64,000 nt of DNA, taken from assembly GCA_009760855.2 (NCBI GenBank), contig WPIO01000022.1, forward strand, positions 5,594,501 through 5,658,500, given 5' to 3'. The DNA comes from Cristatella mucedo. Lineage: Eukaryota; Bryozoa; Phylactolaemata; Cristatellidae. The position numbers and the translations under genes were made by a program. The notes below the pieces were generated by a model. It was not told the DNA's origin, ran no database searches, and saw nothing but the letters and a program-made list of their open reading frames with translations. This document shows, one piece after another, positions 24,546 to 37,854 of this stretch; positions within the stretch are counted from its first letter, which is position 1, and the number at the start of each line of letters is the position of its first letter.

Positions 24546-25612
24546 TTAAGCTGTTCCAGCCACCGCGACTAGCTACGTTGTCTTTTTATAGAAGCGGTAG
24601 AAGAGAGACTAGGCTGAAGTTACTCAATTCTCTCTGTCTAGTGTTGCTGCCTGACTACAACCTCTTTATGAAAGGTGCTGGGACACGACCTGAGGCTAAT
24701 GACATATTTATGATGTTGGTTATGCATGGCAGCAGCAGATCAATGCATCGTGGAAGCAGGACAGTGAGAATAAGGTCTAGAGGACTAGTTGTCTCCCCTG
24801 ACTGGGATATGAAGTTCAGGATGAAATGACCCGTGGCCTCCTTGAATGTACACTTTGAGGTGCTGCACGGAATTATAGAGAAGGAGTTCCAGAAGGGATG
24901 CTTCCACCCTAGGGATGGAATCTCTGATCTTGTCTATCTTGCTGACAAAGAAGTTAGAGAAGCGATCAGCTTGATCACCACAAGAATCATTAGGTAAGGA
25001 GCTAATCTGGAAGCGGTTAAGAAGACGGTTTATCGTAGACATCAGCATTTTTTGGTTGTCCATCTTGATTCAGCAACCTTTTTTATAGTAGCTCGACTTG
25101 ACCTTCGCTAGGATCGATTGGTACGATCTACGGAAGTCATCGAGTGCGTGTCGATGGGCAGTCAGTCCTGATCTTATGTTTGCTTTTTCCAGCTGGGGCT
25201 TATTAGACCTACTTAGTTGAATGTTTGCAGTAAACCACAGGCCGTCTGGGCGAAGGCTCACAGTGCGCTTAGCCAGTCATACAAACTCGTCGAGCATGTT
25301 AGCCAGTGCCATATTGGAGCATTTACCAATGATTGTAGGTCGGAAGGGGGATCGAGCAGCAGGAGTGAAGAAAATATTCTCTCTTGGAAAGCCTTGATGT
25401 TGAGACTCTTGAGGTTTCACGATTCACATGTGACTTTAGATGCAGAGGAGGGCACACACTGTAGACTGAATGAGATCCGAAAATGGTCAGATAAGCAGAA
25501 TTCAGGAATACTATGTGAAGATAGCATACAGTTGTAGGAAAAAATGTGGTCGAGTGTGTGACTCTTGATGTGAATAGAGTCATGTACTCGCCTCCTGACA
25601 TAGAGTGCTCTA
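24546..25612 (-). mobile_element. L2-A LINE internal fragment
   Basis: Minus-strand coding similarity runs from the endonuclease C-terminal region (about 25,600-25,430) through the linker (about 25,260-25,070, LRPDGLWFTANI) and the start of RT (about 25,063-24,785, MLMSTINRLLNRFQISSL). It ends in the RT region near 24,546. Both ends of the element are missing and frames are broken. It lies next to the plus-strand copy that starts at about 25,630, giving a divergent pair. Confidence 0.85.
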
Positions 25613-25629
25613 ACGTGCGTTCGTGTTCG

Positions 25630-28600
25630 TTGCAGAATTCTTCCGAAAACCGAAGTTCTTGCGAACATCGTATACGGAAACGATACAGCTAAGACCTGTT
25701 TAAAGTTATTCTGATGGTTATTTGACCGTAGCTCGTAAGAAATTACGTACCTATGGACATCTAAACGCTTATCGCTTCGGGCTGCTGGGTCTCCCACGCC
25801 GGCGGCTGCCTTAGCAACGCCGGCGGCTAGTAACCTGCTTGTTAGTTATGATCGTCAGCAGCCGTTATCGCTTCTTCATCATACATCAAATGCATTCCTA
25901 GATATTAATGTTGTTGCTAAGATTCACGAACTATGCATTAACAAAAGACAAGCACCCGTAGCCGCCTCGGTGGCCGGAGCCGCCAGCTCAGACGCCACTC
26001 GTTGGGCGGGAACTGCGAGCTGAGTACCCGCTCGTTTGGTATTCCTAGCATTGTCTCGAACCGCTCAGCACGCTCCCCCACATGTACCACTGTAAATCTC
26101 TCTAACTAAGTGGTCATCAGGCCTGTTGTAACTCCATCGGCAGACTTAACACTTGCCTTTGGAATCCTCAATGTGCAATAAACCTCTGGTAATAAGCGAC
26201 CTTATTTCTGAAAATGGTATCGACCTGCTCGCCCTAACTGAAACTTGGCTGAAATCGATAAACTGCCCGACAATTAAAGACGCTATTTCATCTGGTTTCT
26301 CGTTCTTTCACACCCCTAGAACAATCAAAACTGGAGGCGGAGTTGCTATTATCGTATGCTCGAAATTCAACTTCAAGCCATTTGCGGTACCCTCGAAGCA
26401 GTCTTTTGAATCAACTGTCTTGGTCTCACCCGAAAGCAAGCTACCGATAGTGGCAGTAGTCTATCGCCCACCGGGTACCAAATCCTCCTTATCTCAGATT
26501 TCTCCGATCTCATTTCGATTCTGTGTGCAAGAAATCGATCCTTCCTCGTTATGGGTGATTTCAACGTTCACTTTGATAACTTATCTGACGCTTTCAGCAC
26601 CAAATTTCGTGCATTGACTGACTTATTGTCTCTTGTGGCTCATGTGCATGGCCCTACCCACATCAAGGGTCACACACTCGACCAGATTTTCTCATACAAC
26701 TGCACTTTGTCATCACCAATTATTACCAAATCATGCTTATCTGATCACATGCAGATCTCATTCAATCTACAGTGTGTGCCCACATCCTCCTCTAAAATAA
26801 CCTGTGAATCGCGAAACCTCAAGACCCTTGACATCGATGCTGTCCGTGCGAGAATATCTGCTTCACCTCTGCTGCTCAGTCCGCCCTCCGATCTGTCATC
26901 ATTGGTAGACAGCTACAACACGACACTACCTGACACGCTCGACGAGTTTGCACCTCTGACTAAGCCAACTGTGCATCCTCGCCCAGACGGCCTATGGTTT
27001 ACCACAGACATTAAACTAGCCAGGTCTACTAAGCGAAAGCTTAAAAAAGCATACAAAAGATCCGGACTAACTGTCCATTGACAGGCATATGAAGACTACT
27101 GTAGGTCGAACCAATCGATCCATGCAAAGGCGAAGTCTAGCTTCTATAGAAGCATTGTTGAATCACAGATGCACAATCCAAAAATTCTGATGTCGACGAT
27201 CAACCAACTCCTCAACCGTTCCCAGATTAGCTCCTTAGCTGATGATTCTTGTGATGATCTAGCCGATCGCTTCTCTCGATTCTTTGTGCAGAAGATAGAC
27301 AAGATCAGGGAATCCATCCCTGCGATGACAACCTCCCCACTAGAATGCTGTTCCTCGGTTCCTGGCTGCACCTCAATGTCTGCATTTAAGCAGGTCACTA
27401 GTGATCTTGTCTACAAGTTCGTATCGCAATCAAAGAAGACAACAAGTCCTCTGGACCCTATTCCCACTGTCCTGCTCCTACGTTGCATTGATCTGCTGCT
27501 GCCATGCATAACTAACATCATTGATATGTCATTAGCCTCAGGTCGTGTCCCAGCACCTTTCAAAAAAGCTGTAGTCAGGCCACTTCTCAAGAAATCGACA
27601 CTAGACCAAGAGAACTTAAGCAACTACCGCCCAGTCTCCCTTCTACCATTCCTATCAAAGACACTGGAACGGGTCGTGGCAGACCAGCTGAACTCATATA
27701 TCGAAACCTCACACCTTGCTAGTAAGTTCCAGTCTGGCTTTAGAGCTAATCACCCCACAGAGTCAGCAATGCTTAGGGTATACAACGACCTACTTAGGAA
27801 TGCAGACAAGGGTAGAGTGTCTCTGCTTGTTTTGCTCGATCTTTCGGCAGCTTTTGATACCATCGATCACAAAGTTCTTCTAGAGCGCCTCTCATCTCGC
27901 CTGGGCATCACTGGGCATCACTGGCACTGCTCTGCAGTGGTTCAGGTCCTATCTCAGTGGGAGACTCCAGAGTATTGACGTGAATGGACAAAGATCATCT
28001 GAAGTACCTCTGAAATATGGGGTACCTCATGGCTCCGTGCTAGGTCCGGTTCTTTTCACAGTTTATACTCTCCCTCTTGCTGATGTGATTGCCAAGCACA
28101 ATCTAGGCTTTCACTTCTATGCGGATGACACTCAGTTGTACCTTTTCTTTGACCCCTCCCAGCCTTCGAGCACCTCAAATTCTCTCAACTCACTTGCTGC
28201 ATGCATTGATGACATCCGCACATGGATGGCAGCAAATTTTCTAAAACTAAACGATGATAAAACTAACTTACTAGTGATGGGCAAACCCAGTGTGATTCAG
28301 AGATTGGAAAGGCTAGCGCTCAAAATTGGCTCTGCCAGCATGTCTCCTGTCGAATCAGCTCGAAATCTAGGTGTCATATTCCAAAGCGACCTCTCGTTAG
28401 ACGACCACATCAGCTCCACAGTCAAATCTGCCTATTTTCAGCTTCATAACATTGCTAAAATTCGGTCTTGTTTATATAAGGATACCACATCTAAGTTGGT
28501 CCATGCATTCATGACATCTCGTCTCGACTTCTGCAACTCACTGCTTACTGGCCTACCAGCATGTGCGATCAGGCGATTGCAGCTGGTGCAAAACTCAGCA

Positions 28601-29224
28601 GCTAGGCTTCTCTGTCGTGAGCGTCGCAGTGGCCACATTACTCTACTTCTCGCCGACCTGCACTGGCTACCAGTCAAGCAACGGATTGACTTCAAGGTTT
28701 TGTAGCTCACTTTTAGGTCCCTTCATTCTATGGCTCCAGCCTATCTGTCAGATTACTACCCCATCAGGCCAAGCATCGTACCACCTGCTTTTCGGAATCC
28801 AACAGTCTACAAATACCTCGTACAAACCTTAAATCCTTTGGAGACCGTGCATTTAGTTCGTATGGTCCCAAAGCCTGGAACTCTCTCGCGACCTGCGTCA
28901 GAACATCCCCTGACCTGACCACATTTAAAAGGAACTTAAAAACACACCTATTTAAGGCAGCATTTAGTGGGTCCCTGTGATTCGTCCTTCACGTGCTTAT
29001 GTGTGCTGACACTGTGCATGCTGCCACTAACCACATTTGCATGCTGACCCTGCGCATGTCACCCCTAACCATATTATTCATTTTGTTTGTTTTTCAAGCA
29101 TGATTTTACTTCCCATCTAATTGCATTTCCCTTTGCAGCAAATGTAAAGCGCCTAGAAAGAGATACAGTTCTCTGAGGGCGCTTTATCAAGTGCATTATT
29201 ATTATTATATTATTATTATTATTA
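25630..29224 (+). mobile_element. L2-A LINE, near full length, inactive
   Basis: This is the most complete L2-A copy. The 5' UTR (about 25,630-26,140) matches, in reverse, the 5' region of the minus copy at 29.8-30.18 kb. That fixes the 5' end near TGCAGAATTC at about 25,630. The body encodes endonuclease and RT (next entry). The 3' UTR (28,981-29,190) contains the paired stem GTAAAGCGCC and GGGCGCTTTA, and the copy ends in ATT repeats to 29,224. No first ORF (ORF1) was recognised. The length of about 3.6 kb fits a CR1/L2 clade element. The coding region is interrupted, so it is not autonomous. Confidence 0.9.
26120..28980 (+). pseudogene. Endonuclease-reverse transcriptase of L2-A (broken)
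   Basis: This is a LINE ORF2-type polyprotein that would nick target DNA and copy the element RNA there. Visible in order: APE-type endonuclease with LALTETWL (about 26,240), TGGGVAIIV (about 26,330), YRPPG (about 26,465) and MGDFNVHF (26,551); RT with RPVSLLPFL (about 27,630), FQSGFRANH (about 27,730), LDLSAAFDTIDH (about 27,838), GSVLGPVLFTVY (about 28,030) and the catalytic box [10 protein letters not shown] (about 28,120); then the C-terminal LLADLHWLPVKQRI block (about 28,650). Lesions: a frameshift just before 26,551, a TGA at 27,079, a 10-bp duplication CTGGGCATCA at about 27,900 that shifts frame, a TAG at 28,703, and small shifts after 28,800. The natural stop is at 28,978-28,980. 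Confidence 0.9.
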
Positions 29225-30185
29225 TGTACATATGTACATGAGCCACAAGAGAAAATGAGTAAGTCAGTCAGCACGAAACTGATCGGTGAAGACATTAGAT
29301 AAGTAATCAAAATGAATGTTACAATCACTCATAATGAGAAAAGATCTATTTCTTGAACACACAATCAAAATGAGATCCAGAAAAATCGGAAATAAAGGAG
29401 GACTTGGTACCTGGGGTGATAGACTACTGTCGCAATTGGCAGCGAGATTCGAAAGCTTCGAGGGGACTTTATATGATTTGTAATTGAAAGGGGAACGGGC
29501 GACAATTGTGACCCCTCCATTTTGATTGATCTAGGGGTATACAAGATGGAGAAACCTGCTGGTATTGCTTAGTTTATGGTCGGGCAATTAATCAATTTCA
29601 GCGTCGTCTTGGTCAATCCGAGCAGATCGAGGCGTTTTTCATTAATAATGGCAATTATTATCGAGTTTTAATTGGACATTGAGCAATATTTCCAACGACA
29701 AGCGTTGTGATGGGCCGCCGGGGTTATAGCAGGTCGGGTGACCATTAAGTTAGAGAGATTCACAGCAGCGCTTGAGGGAGATCGCTCAGGGCGATTCGAG
29801 ACAATTCTGGGAGTACCAAACGAGCGGGGCCTCCGGTCGAGGCTCTCCGCGCATGCCACGCAGTGCTTTTCGTTTGTTAATGCATAATTCACGGACCTTA
29901 GCAGCAGCAACCGCATATAAGAATGCATTTGAACGATGATAACGAAACCATTATAGGTAAGCAGGATTGTACGATCGCGAGCAGGTTACTAGCTGCAGGT
30001 ATATCTAACGCCGCCACTGGCGTGGCTAAACGTAAGCGTTTAGATGTCCACAGGCACGCAATTTCTTACGCTACGGCCAGACAGCTGACAGGTAAGCTGT
30101 ACACAGATCTTAGCTGCATCGGTTTCCGTATACGATGTTCGCAAGAGCTTTGATTTTCGAAAGAGAATTCTGCATCGGACAAAAA
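29225..30185 (-). mobile_element. L2-A LINE 5' fragment (inverted)
   Basis: The minus strand matches the 5' UTR and the first part of the endonuclease of L2-A. The segment around 29,730-29,930 encodes the PAITPAAHHNACRW equivalent of the PALTPSARLSACLW region seen at 62.7 kb. The 5' end near 30,185 mirrors the 25,630 end of the plus copy. It begins exactly where the ATT tail of the plus copy stops, so the two copies are tail-to-cut-end in opposite orientation. Frames are broken. Confidence 0.8.
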
Positions 30186-32140
<1,955 letters not shown>

Positions 32141-32445
32141 GGAGAGAGAGAAAGAGAGCGGGTGAATAACGCTGCTAGCGCGAAATGCAGTTGAAAGAGG
32201 AAGGTATGTTATGAAGCCGAGGTACACCTCTTCAACTGGCCCTTCGAGGTCGTCTAGAGGTGATGTTCGCGATAGAAAGTGCGAGAGGGACGGACGGTGG
32301 GCCGCCGGCACCATGACGACGGTAGCTTTTCGTCAGCTTCGGGGCCTCAACCGGAAGCGGCGTTTGCAGGCGCGCCACTTTTTTCCGGTACGGCGTATGG
32401 CCGTCATGGCCCACAGAGGCGAGCTCTTCGTTCAGCGCAGCAGCG

Positions 32446-32448
<3 letters not shown>

Positions 32449-32517
<69 letters not shown>
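32449..32517. repeat. (CT)n microsatellite
   Basis: About 34 uninterrupted CT units. Confidence 0.97.
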
Positions 32518-32518
<1 letters not shown>

Positions 32519-32974
32519 GCCTAGACTTCTCTCTAGTCTTGAGCCTCTTCGACTTATCGACTTGTCGTTGTTAAGAGGATGAGTCAAGTCGGCCTAGTTT
32601 CAGCTAAGCAGCATCACCGAAAGACCGCAAAGAGGCCGCATAGACGCGGTACGATAGCAAAACTGGGTAACGCGTTCGCGGCGTCGAGTCTAGATTAGTG
32701 CAATTCCCTTTATTCGGGAACCTTGGCCCTATTCTTTAATCATCTGCTTTAACTGGTGAATAATTCAGCAGCTTGCCGTTCGTAAACCCAGTAGCTGCCT
32801 CGTCACATCATCAAGCATTGAATTGACTTCGATATCTTCTCTTAACGGCCTAAATATTGCTGCATCCGCGTCTATCCGCCCTTCCCCTGTCACGTGACAT
32901 AATTGGCCCTCCTGTCACGTGCTCTCGTGTCGACCACTCCTCGGACTCCGGTCGTCTCGCCGCCGCTCGCATTA

Positions 32975-33106
32975 ATTTTTACATATTTTGGTGATCGGCC
33001 CTTCAGCTCGTATGCATCAAAAGTCTGTGACTCGCTTCTGGCTTATGTCGCCGTCTGCAATGACTTTGCATCATTTAAGTCTCAGCTCAAGTCCCATATG
33101 TTTTAG
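32975..33106 (+). mobile_element. LINE RT C-terminal remnant, third L2-like family
   Basis: The frame ending with TAG at 33,104-33,106 reads FGDRPFSSYASKVCDSLL and FKSQLKSHMF. This is the terminal block of L2/CR1 ORF2 proteins (compare the L2-A block around 28.86-28.97 kb). It differs enough from L2-A and LINE-B to suggest another lineage. No upstream RT is seen, so the copy is strongly 5'-truncated; the 3' UTR cannot be delimited. Confidence 0.65.
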
Positions 33107-33291
33107 CTCAAGTTCCATCAATAGTTCCCCGGTCTACATGATGTGAGTTGTCTGGCATTTTTTTTTATTATTTTCCAAATGTGCATCACAGGTGATAATT
33201 TTCGGGCATTTTGTTTTGCTTTGGCACGCCAGGTTTTCTAGATTTTGCTTATCAGAGATCGGGTGCACTTTAACATTTCGCATTATGTATA

Positions 33292-33424
33292 CAGTCGTCC
33301 CTCCCCACTTCGTGCTTTGACTTTCGCGGCTTCACTCTATCGCGGTTTTTTCAAATATATTCATTAACATGTTGATCGAGATGGTGAAATGATACAGCCG
33401 CACTCGATAACGAGGGACGACTCT
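33292..33424. mobile_element. Tigger/pogo-type MITE
   Basis: An about 133-bp element is bounded by terminal inverted repeats: CAGTCGTCCCTC at the left and the complement of AGTCGTCCCTCGTTATCGAG at the right. It is flanked by TA on both sides (33,290-33,291 and 33,425-33,426). It has no coding capacity. CAGT-starting TIRs with TA targets are typical of Tc1/mariner-Tigger derivatives. Confidence 0.72.
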
Positions 33425-33909
33425 TATCATATTGACTTGCATTAGGTTTACTTGTTAAACTCATTTAAGGTTATAAACGTAGAGTATTATTTTTTGTAGA
33501 TCAATTAGCCATTTTTTGTTTACGTAGTGGCTTAAATCAACGGATACCTGTGCTTTAAAATGCCAATATAGTGTATGAATTTGCCGCATATATTCTGCTA
33601 CATCGGCAGGAGATTCTCAACAGAAGAGCAGCGGCTACCGATTAATGCATTCATCAAACAGTGCTATGACGCCTACTTCGGATGCAAACTGGGAGATCAG
33701 AATAAGACATGGTCTATACGTATAATGTGCTAGCTTAGTGTAAAAAAATTGAGAATTGATGGCTTAAAGGTCAAAGCAAATGCATGCCATTTGGAGTATC
33801 GATTATTCAGAGACAACAAACTGACCACGTTTCGAATTTTTACTTCTGCATCACTGCAGGGCTTCAGCAAGAAGAATTAGTATAAAATTGAATATCCAAA
33901 TCGACAGTT

Positions 33910-34703
33910 TTGCTTGGTCAGATTTGTTTTACGGTTTATACTCTCCCTCTCCACAATGTGGTTGCCAAGCACAACCTAGGTTTTCACTTCTATGCAGATG
34001 ACACTCAGTTGTACCTTTGCCTGACCTGCACTGGCTCCCAGTCAAGCAGCGAATCGAATTCAAGGTTCTCTCACTCACTTTTAGGTTCCTTTATTCTTTG
34101 GCTCCATCCTACCTATCAGATTTACTCTCCCACCAGGACAAGCACCGCTTATCGGAATCTAATCATTTACCTGTACCTCGTACGAAACTCAAATCCTTTG
34201 GGGACGGCACATTTAGCTCGTATTTTCCCAAAGCACGGCTCGACGCCAGTCGGAATTGAGCTCCGTGCTTTGGATATATATATATATATATATATTATTT
34301 GTATATAACCCTAAAATAACGTAATCTCTATTCAGGCGCTTCACATATGCCACAGGGCTCGAGCCCACAACCTCGACCAGACCTTGGTCAGGGGAGCACC
34401 TTAACCACTGATCTGACCACATTTAAAAAGAAACTAAAACGCACCTATTTATCGCAGCATTTATTGGGTCCGCGTGATTCGTCCTTTGTATGCTGATGCG
34501 TGCTGACTCTGTGCATGCTGCCACTAATCATATTTGTATGCTGACCCTGTGCGTGTCACTTCTAACCAAGTTATGCTTGTTGTCATGAGCATGTTATGAA
34601 TAACCATTCGAGCATGCTTCCTTTGCAGAAAATGTAAAGTGCCCAGAAAGATATTGAGTTCTCTGAAGGTGCTATAGTAAATATATTGTTATTATTATTA
34701 TCA
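33910..34703 (+). mobile_element. L2-A LINE 3' fragment with internal deletion and SINE insertion
   Basis: It encodes a short RT piece ([15 protein letters not shown] at about 33,978), jumps to the C-terminal block (LTCTGSQSSSES frame, equivalent to DLHWLPVKQ) and then the 3' UTR, ending in ATT repeats at about 34,687-34,703. About 500 bp of RT between YADD and the C-terminal block is deleted relative to the 25.6-29.2 kb copy. SINE-2 interrupts it at 34,273-34,415. Confidence 0.85.
34273..34415 (-). mobile_element. SINE-2 inserted in L2-A
   Basis: Same structure as the 14.86-kb copy: tRNA-like head (B-box complement GGGCTCGAGCCC at about 34,355), L2-like tail and a 22-bp AT-dinucleotide end at 34,275-34,296. 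The L2-A sequence resumes immediately after it at CTGACCACATTTAAAA. Confidence 0.85.
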
Positions 34704-34715
34704 TTACCTTCAGCA

Positions 34716-36240
34716 ATGCGACCTGTACCGCACACTGATAAGGTCGGAGTTCCTGTTCCATCTGTTGCACTTAAAAATACATTAACTGACAGTGATTCGA
34801 GTTCAACTGAAGGTGACGTTGATAATAACTATTGTGCTTTTGATGTTCCAATACCTAAACTAATATCACAATCTGATCCTGATGACTTATTGAGAGACCT
34901 TGACCTTCCTTCCCAATGAATCAGTTTGACTCTTTGGTTCTAGATTTAAAGAGGGAGATTTCTTGCCCCGGGTACTACATTTTTGTGTCATAGACTTCGT
35001 GAAAAAGAGTTTCTTTCGTACTTTTCGAAGAGGGATTCACTAGTCTATTGCAGCAACGTAGAAGATCTAGTTAACAAAGTGGAAAATTCGTATAACTGCG
35101 TGGAGACTCTTCATTTGTTCATCTAACCGCAGTTTAAAGGGAGTTTTATTTAAAAATGGAAGCGAGCTTTCCTCTTTTCCAGTTGCAAACTCTGGACAGA
35201 TGACTTACGGAAACATGAAAATACTTCTCAATGAAATCAAATAGATCAAAATCAGTGGTAGATATGCTGCGATGTAAGGTTCATTTCTTACGCAACGACA
35301 TCTACTCTCCAACTGCCGACTATGGCACATCTTTTTCAGCGGTCCTGAACTGCTACTTCTATGCTACTCACTACCTCGACTGCTCTCCTAACTCTGCTAT
35401 GCTTCCCACTTTCTCTTTGTTGCGTGAGACGAAGTCTGTTGGCTACCGAATGCGTACCGAAAGCCGCTTAGGCTGTGAGTGCGCTATACAAAACTCTCCT
35501 GCGTAACACCCACATGGTCTTTATGACTTTGTGGAGTTACTGACGGAGATACATTGCCCTTCTTCTTGGACTTCAAGATGGTTACACAAAATATCCGTGC
35601 CTTTTATTTCTGTGGGACAGTCATTCTGATGCTCTTTATTTACCGAAAGAAAGACTGGCCAGAGCGAACACATTTTGTGCCTAGGAGTGATAGCGTCCGA
35701 GAGCCTCCTCTTGTCGACAGCAGCAAAGTGCTACTTCCTCTCTTGCACATAAACTTAGGGTTTGTACCAAGATGGTGAAACATTTCAGTACTTACAAGAA
35801 AAGTTTCCTCAAATTGGTGAGGCAAAGATACAAGGTAGCATTTGTTTTGGTAAACTGATCAAAGAATTGTTCAAAGACACGCGGTTTATAAAAAATGACT
35901 CGTTTAGAGTTGCAATTATAAATGGATTTAAGTCTGTGGTAGAGAACTTTCTAGGCAACCACGAGTCTTCTGACTACTCGTGAATCGTTGGGAAAGTGAT
36001 TCAACGCGACGCGGCACTTGGCAGCTGAATGGGTATTGAGATACATTTTCTAAGCTCTGACCTTGGCTATTTCCAATCAAATTTAGGAGCATTCAGCGAC
36101 GAGCAGGGGGATCCATCATGACATATGTGAAATAGAGTGTTGACATCAATGCCACCGGAATGCTAACATAATGGCCGACTGCTGTTCGAGCCTGAAGCAC
36201 CGCAATCCAGCTACCGAGCCTAACGGAAATTCGAGGCTTT
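34716..36240 (+). pseudogene. Decayed gene of a dispersed uncharacterised invertebrate family
   Basis: Scattered frames on the plus strand line up, from memory of the family, with long uncharacterised proteins found in many copies in some invertebrate genomes. The order is: VPIPKLISQSDPDDLLRDL (34,850-34,905), LAPGTTF (about 34,966), EKEFLSYFSKRDSLVYC (about 34,998), ALLLGLQDGYTKY (about 35,556), KVLLPLLHINLGF (35,728-35,763), FQYLQEKFPQIGEAKIQG (about 35,785), VENFLGNHESSDY (about 35,940) and IMADCCSSLKHRNP (about 36,170). Stops and frameshifts occur throughout, for example the TGA at 34,917, and a LINE-B fragment splits it at 35,287-35,552. The function is unknown to me; the multicopy behaviour suggests a transposon-linked gene. 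It cannot make a full protein. Confidence 0.7.
35287..35552 (+). mobile_element. LINE-B 3' fragment inserted in the decayed gene
   Basis: The piece begins in the RT C-terminal region (frame SPTADYGTSFSAVLNCYF, matching 465-520 of this window) and runs through the shared 3' UTR to GGAGATAC at 35,552. The host frame reads up to 35,286 and resumes at ATTGCCCTTCTTCTTGG right after the 3' end, which shows a clean insertion. Any target duplication is at most four bases (CATT). Confidence 0.85.
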
Positions 36241-36477
36241 TAAAAAGCATACGAGTAAATTAATGAAGACATTTTTTAACTGTATATAGTCTAGATGATG
36301 TAAACATCTTTATTTGTTGCACGTGAAATTCTTGTAAAATATAATGCGAATTGTTAATAAAACATTCTGACGTGCTGCATTAAAAAAAGTTACAGACTGT
36401 AAAAGAGAATCCAAAATTTGCTCGAATCACCTATTAGATTGAAAGAAACTGACATAAACGTTTTTCATTTGCAGTCC

Positions 36478-36565
36478 ATTTAGCTGAGATATGGGAGGTT
36501 TATTTTTGGAAAAGCTATTATAATAATAGCTCTCCCAAAAATAGGTCTCCCAAGTCTCAGCTAAA
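36478..36565. repeat. Long hairpin / palindrome
   Basis: Two arms of about 43 bases meet with essentially no loop at AAGCTATTAT|AATAATAGCT. Paired blocks include TTTAGCTGAG with CTCAGCTAAA, TGGGAG with CTCCCA, and TATTTTTGG with CCAAAAATA, with a few unpaired bases between. It is not part of any recognised element. Confidence 0.85.
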
Positions 36566-37854
36566 GTCCCATCTAAACACAGCAGCAAAGCCCGTGCACT
36601 GATAAATCCAATCTAATATCGCCAATATTTGTATCGCCTTTGGGTCGGCAGCAAGCTAAAGGTACCACGAATCCATGGCAGAGCAATTGCCTTTTTGATG
36701 TCTTCACAGACTGAGCAGGCAGTGGAGCTTTTGCACGTGAGCAAGCCTTCCATTTTTAAAAGGAGCTACAGGCAGGCAGATCTGGGACACAAGAAAGCAA
36801 CAAATCAAGCATTGTACGCTGCATGCAATCAGCTTAGGGCCCATGCTTAACTAATTAATCACTTTGATAAGTAATACAATCGTTTGTTTCATCTTTCGTT
36901 CTACTCAGCGCTTAATTGTCGTGGAGACCACGCCTACTTCGTCGATTGAAAGCCGCTCCGAAAGTCGTTCAAGCAATAACTCTTTTTTGCGGCTCACCCC
37001 TCTTTGCCGGCCGAATTCGTCTGCTTAAGCATTCGGGGTCATCATTTACGCGACAAGGTCACCAGCAGGTGACCGCCGGGTGGCATTCTTAGGTCTTCAC
37101 TGCCGGGCTAGCTTCGCCCACAGGCGACACAGAGGCGCCGGCGATTGCCAGCGTCGGATGCGCGAGGAACATTTTCCTGCGCTGAGCGTCTCTTCGAAGC
37201 GGCTCTTGAAGCCAGCTAGAGTGGCCGCGAGTCGTCCAAGCGATTGGTCCTGCCAACTCAGGCCGTCGCTGCGCTCCTGCCAACTTCTGATGACCATCGC
37301 TCGCTCCTAAAAACCTCAATTTCGTAACAATGCATGGCAGCAACTTTTTTCAATTTGTTTTGGAGCTGCGGGAGTCGGGATATCATCCATACAATTTCGC
37401 ACGTTGTTTTCTGGAACAATGGAAGAACCGAGTGATGGCACCACCAGGTAAAATATTTCTGTCCTTTGGTAGTACCGCCTAATTTACTAATTGCTGATAC
37501 CCCAAAAGTGTAGGAAGTAGTCATTCTTCTAGACAAACACGGCTTATGTGACCCGCAGTGATAAACATGAAATGTAACGATTTCTTATCAGAAAAACGGA
37601 CCAAACATTTGAGTCTTTTGTCTTTTCACATTTAGAGTGAAGAAAGTTAATCAACATTACAACTTTTATATATACCCAAGCTACGCAAAATAACCAAAAC
37701 AGTTTAGCAATTGTGTAGTCTTTGAGATTAACGATTGAATTGCATGTAACTTCCACAAATTAGCTCCCAAATATTGAAATCCATCCAGTGATTCTTGGAG
37801 GAGCCGCTCGCCTTGCGCCTCGGAGTAAGCCTCTCTATTAGTCAGGGATAAGCA
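36566..37854. other. No supported gene
   Basis: Mixed-composition DNA. The frame at about 36,629-36,850 and the opposed frames at 37,080-37,340 match nothing I recognise. No repeat family of this window is visible. Confidence 0.5.

Noticed and set aside
34275-34296. Independent AT microsatellite
   Set aside because: It is the 3' end of the SINE-2 insertion.
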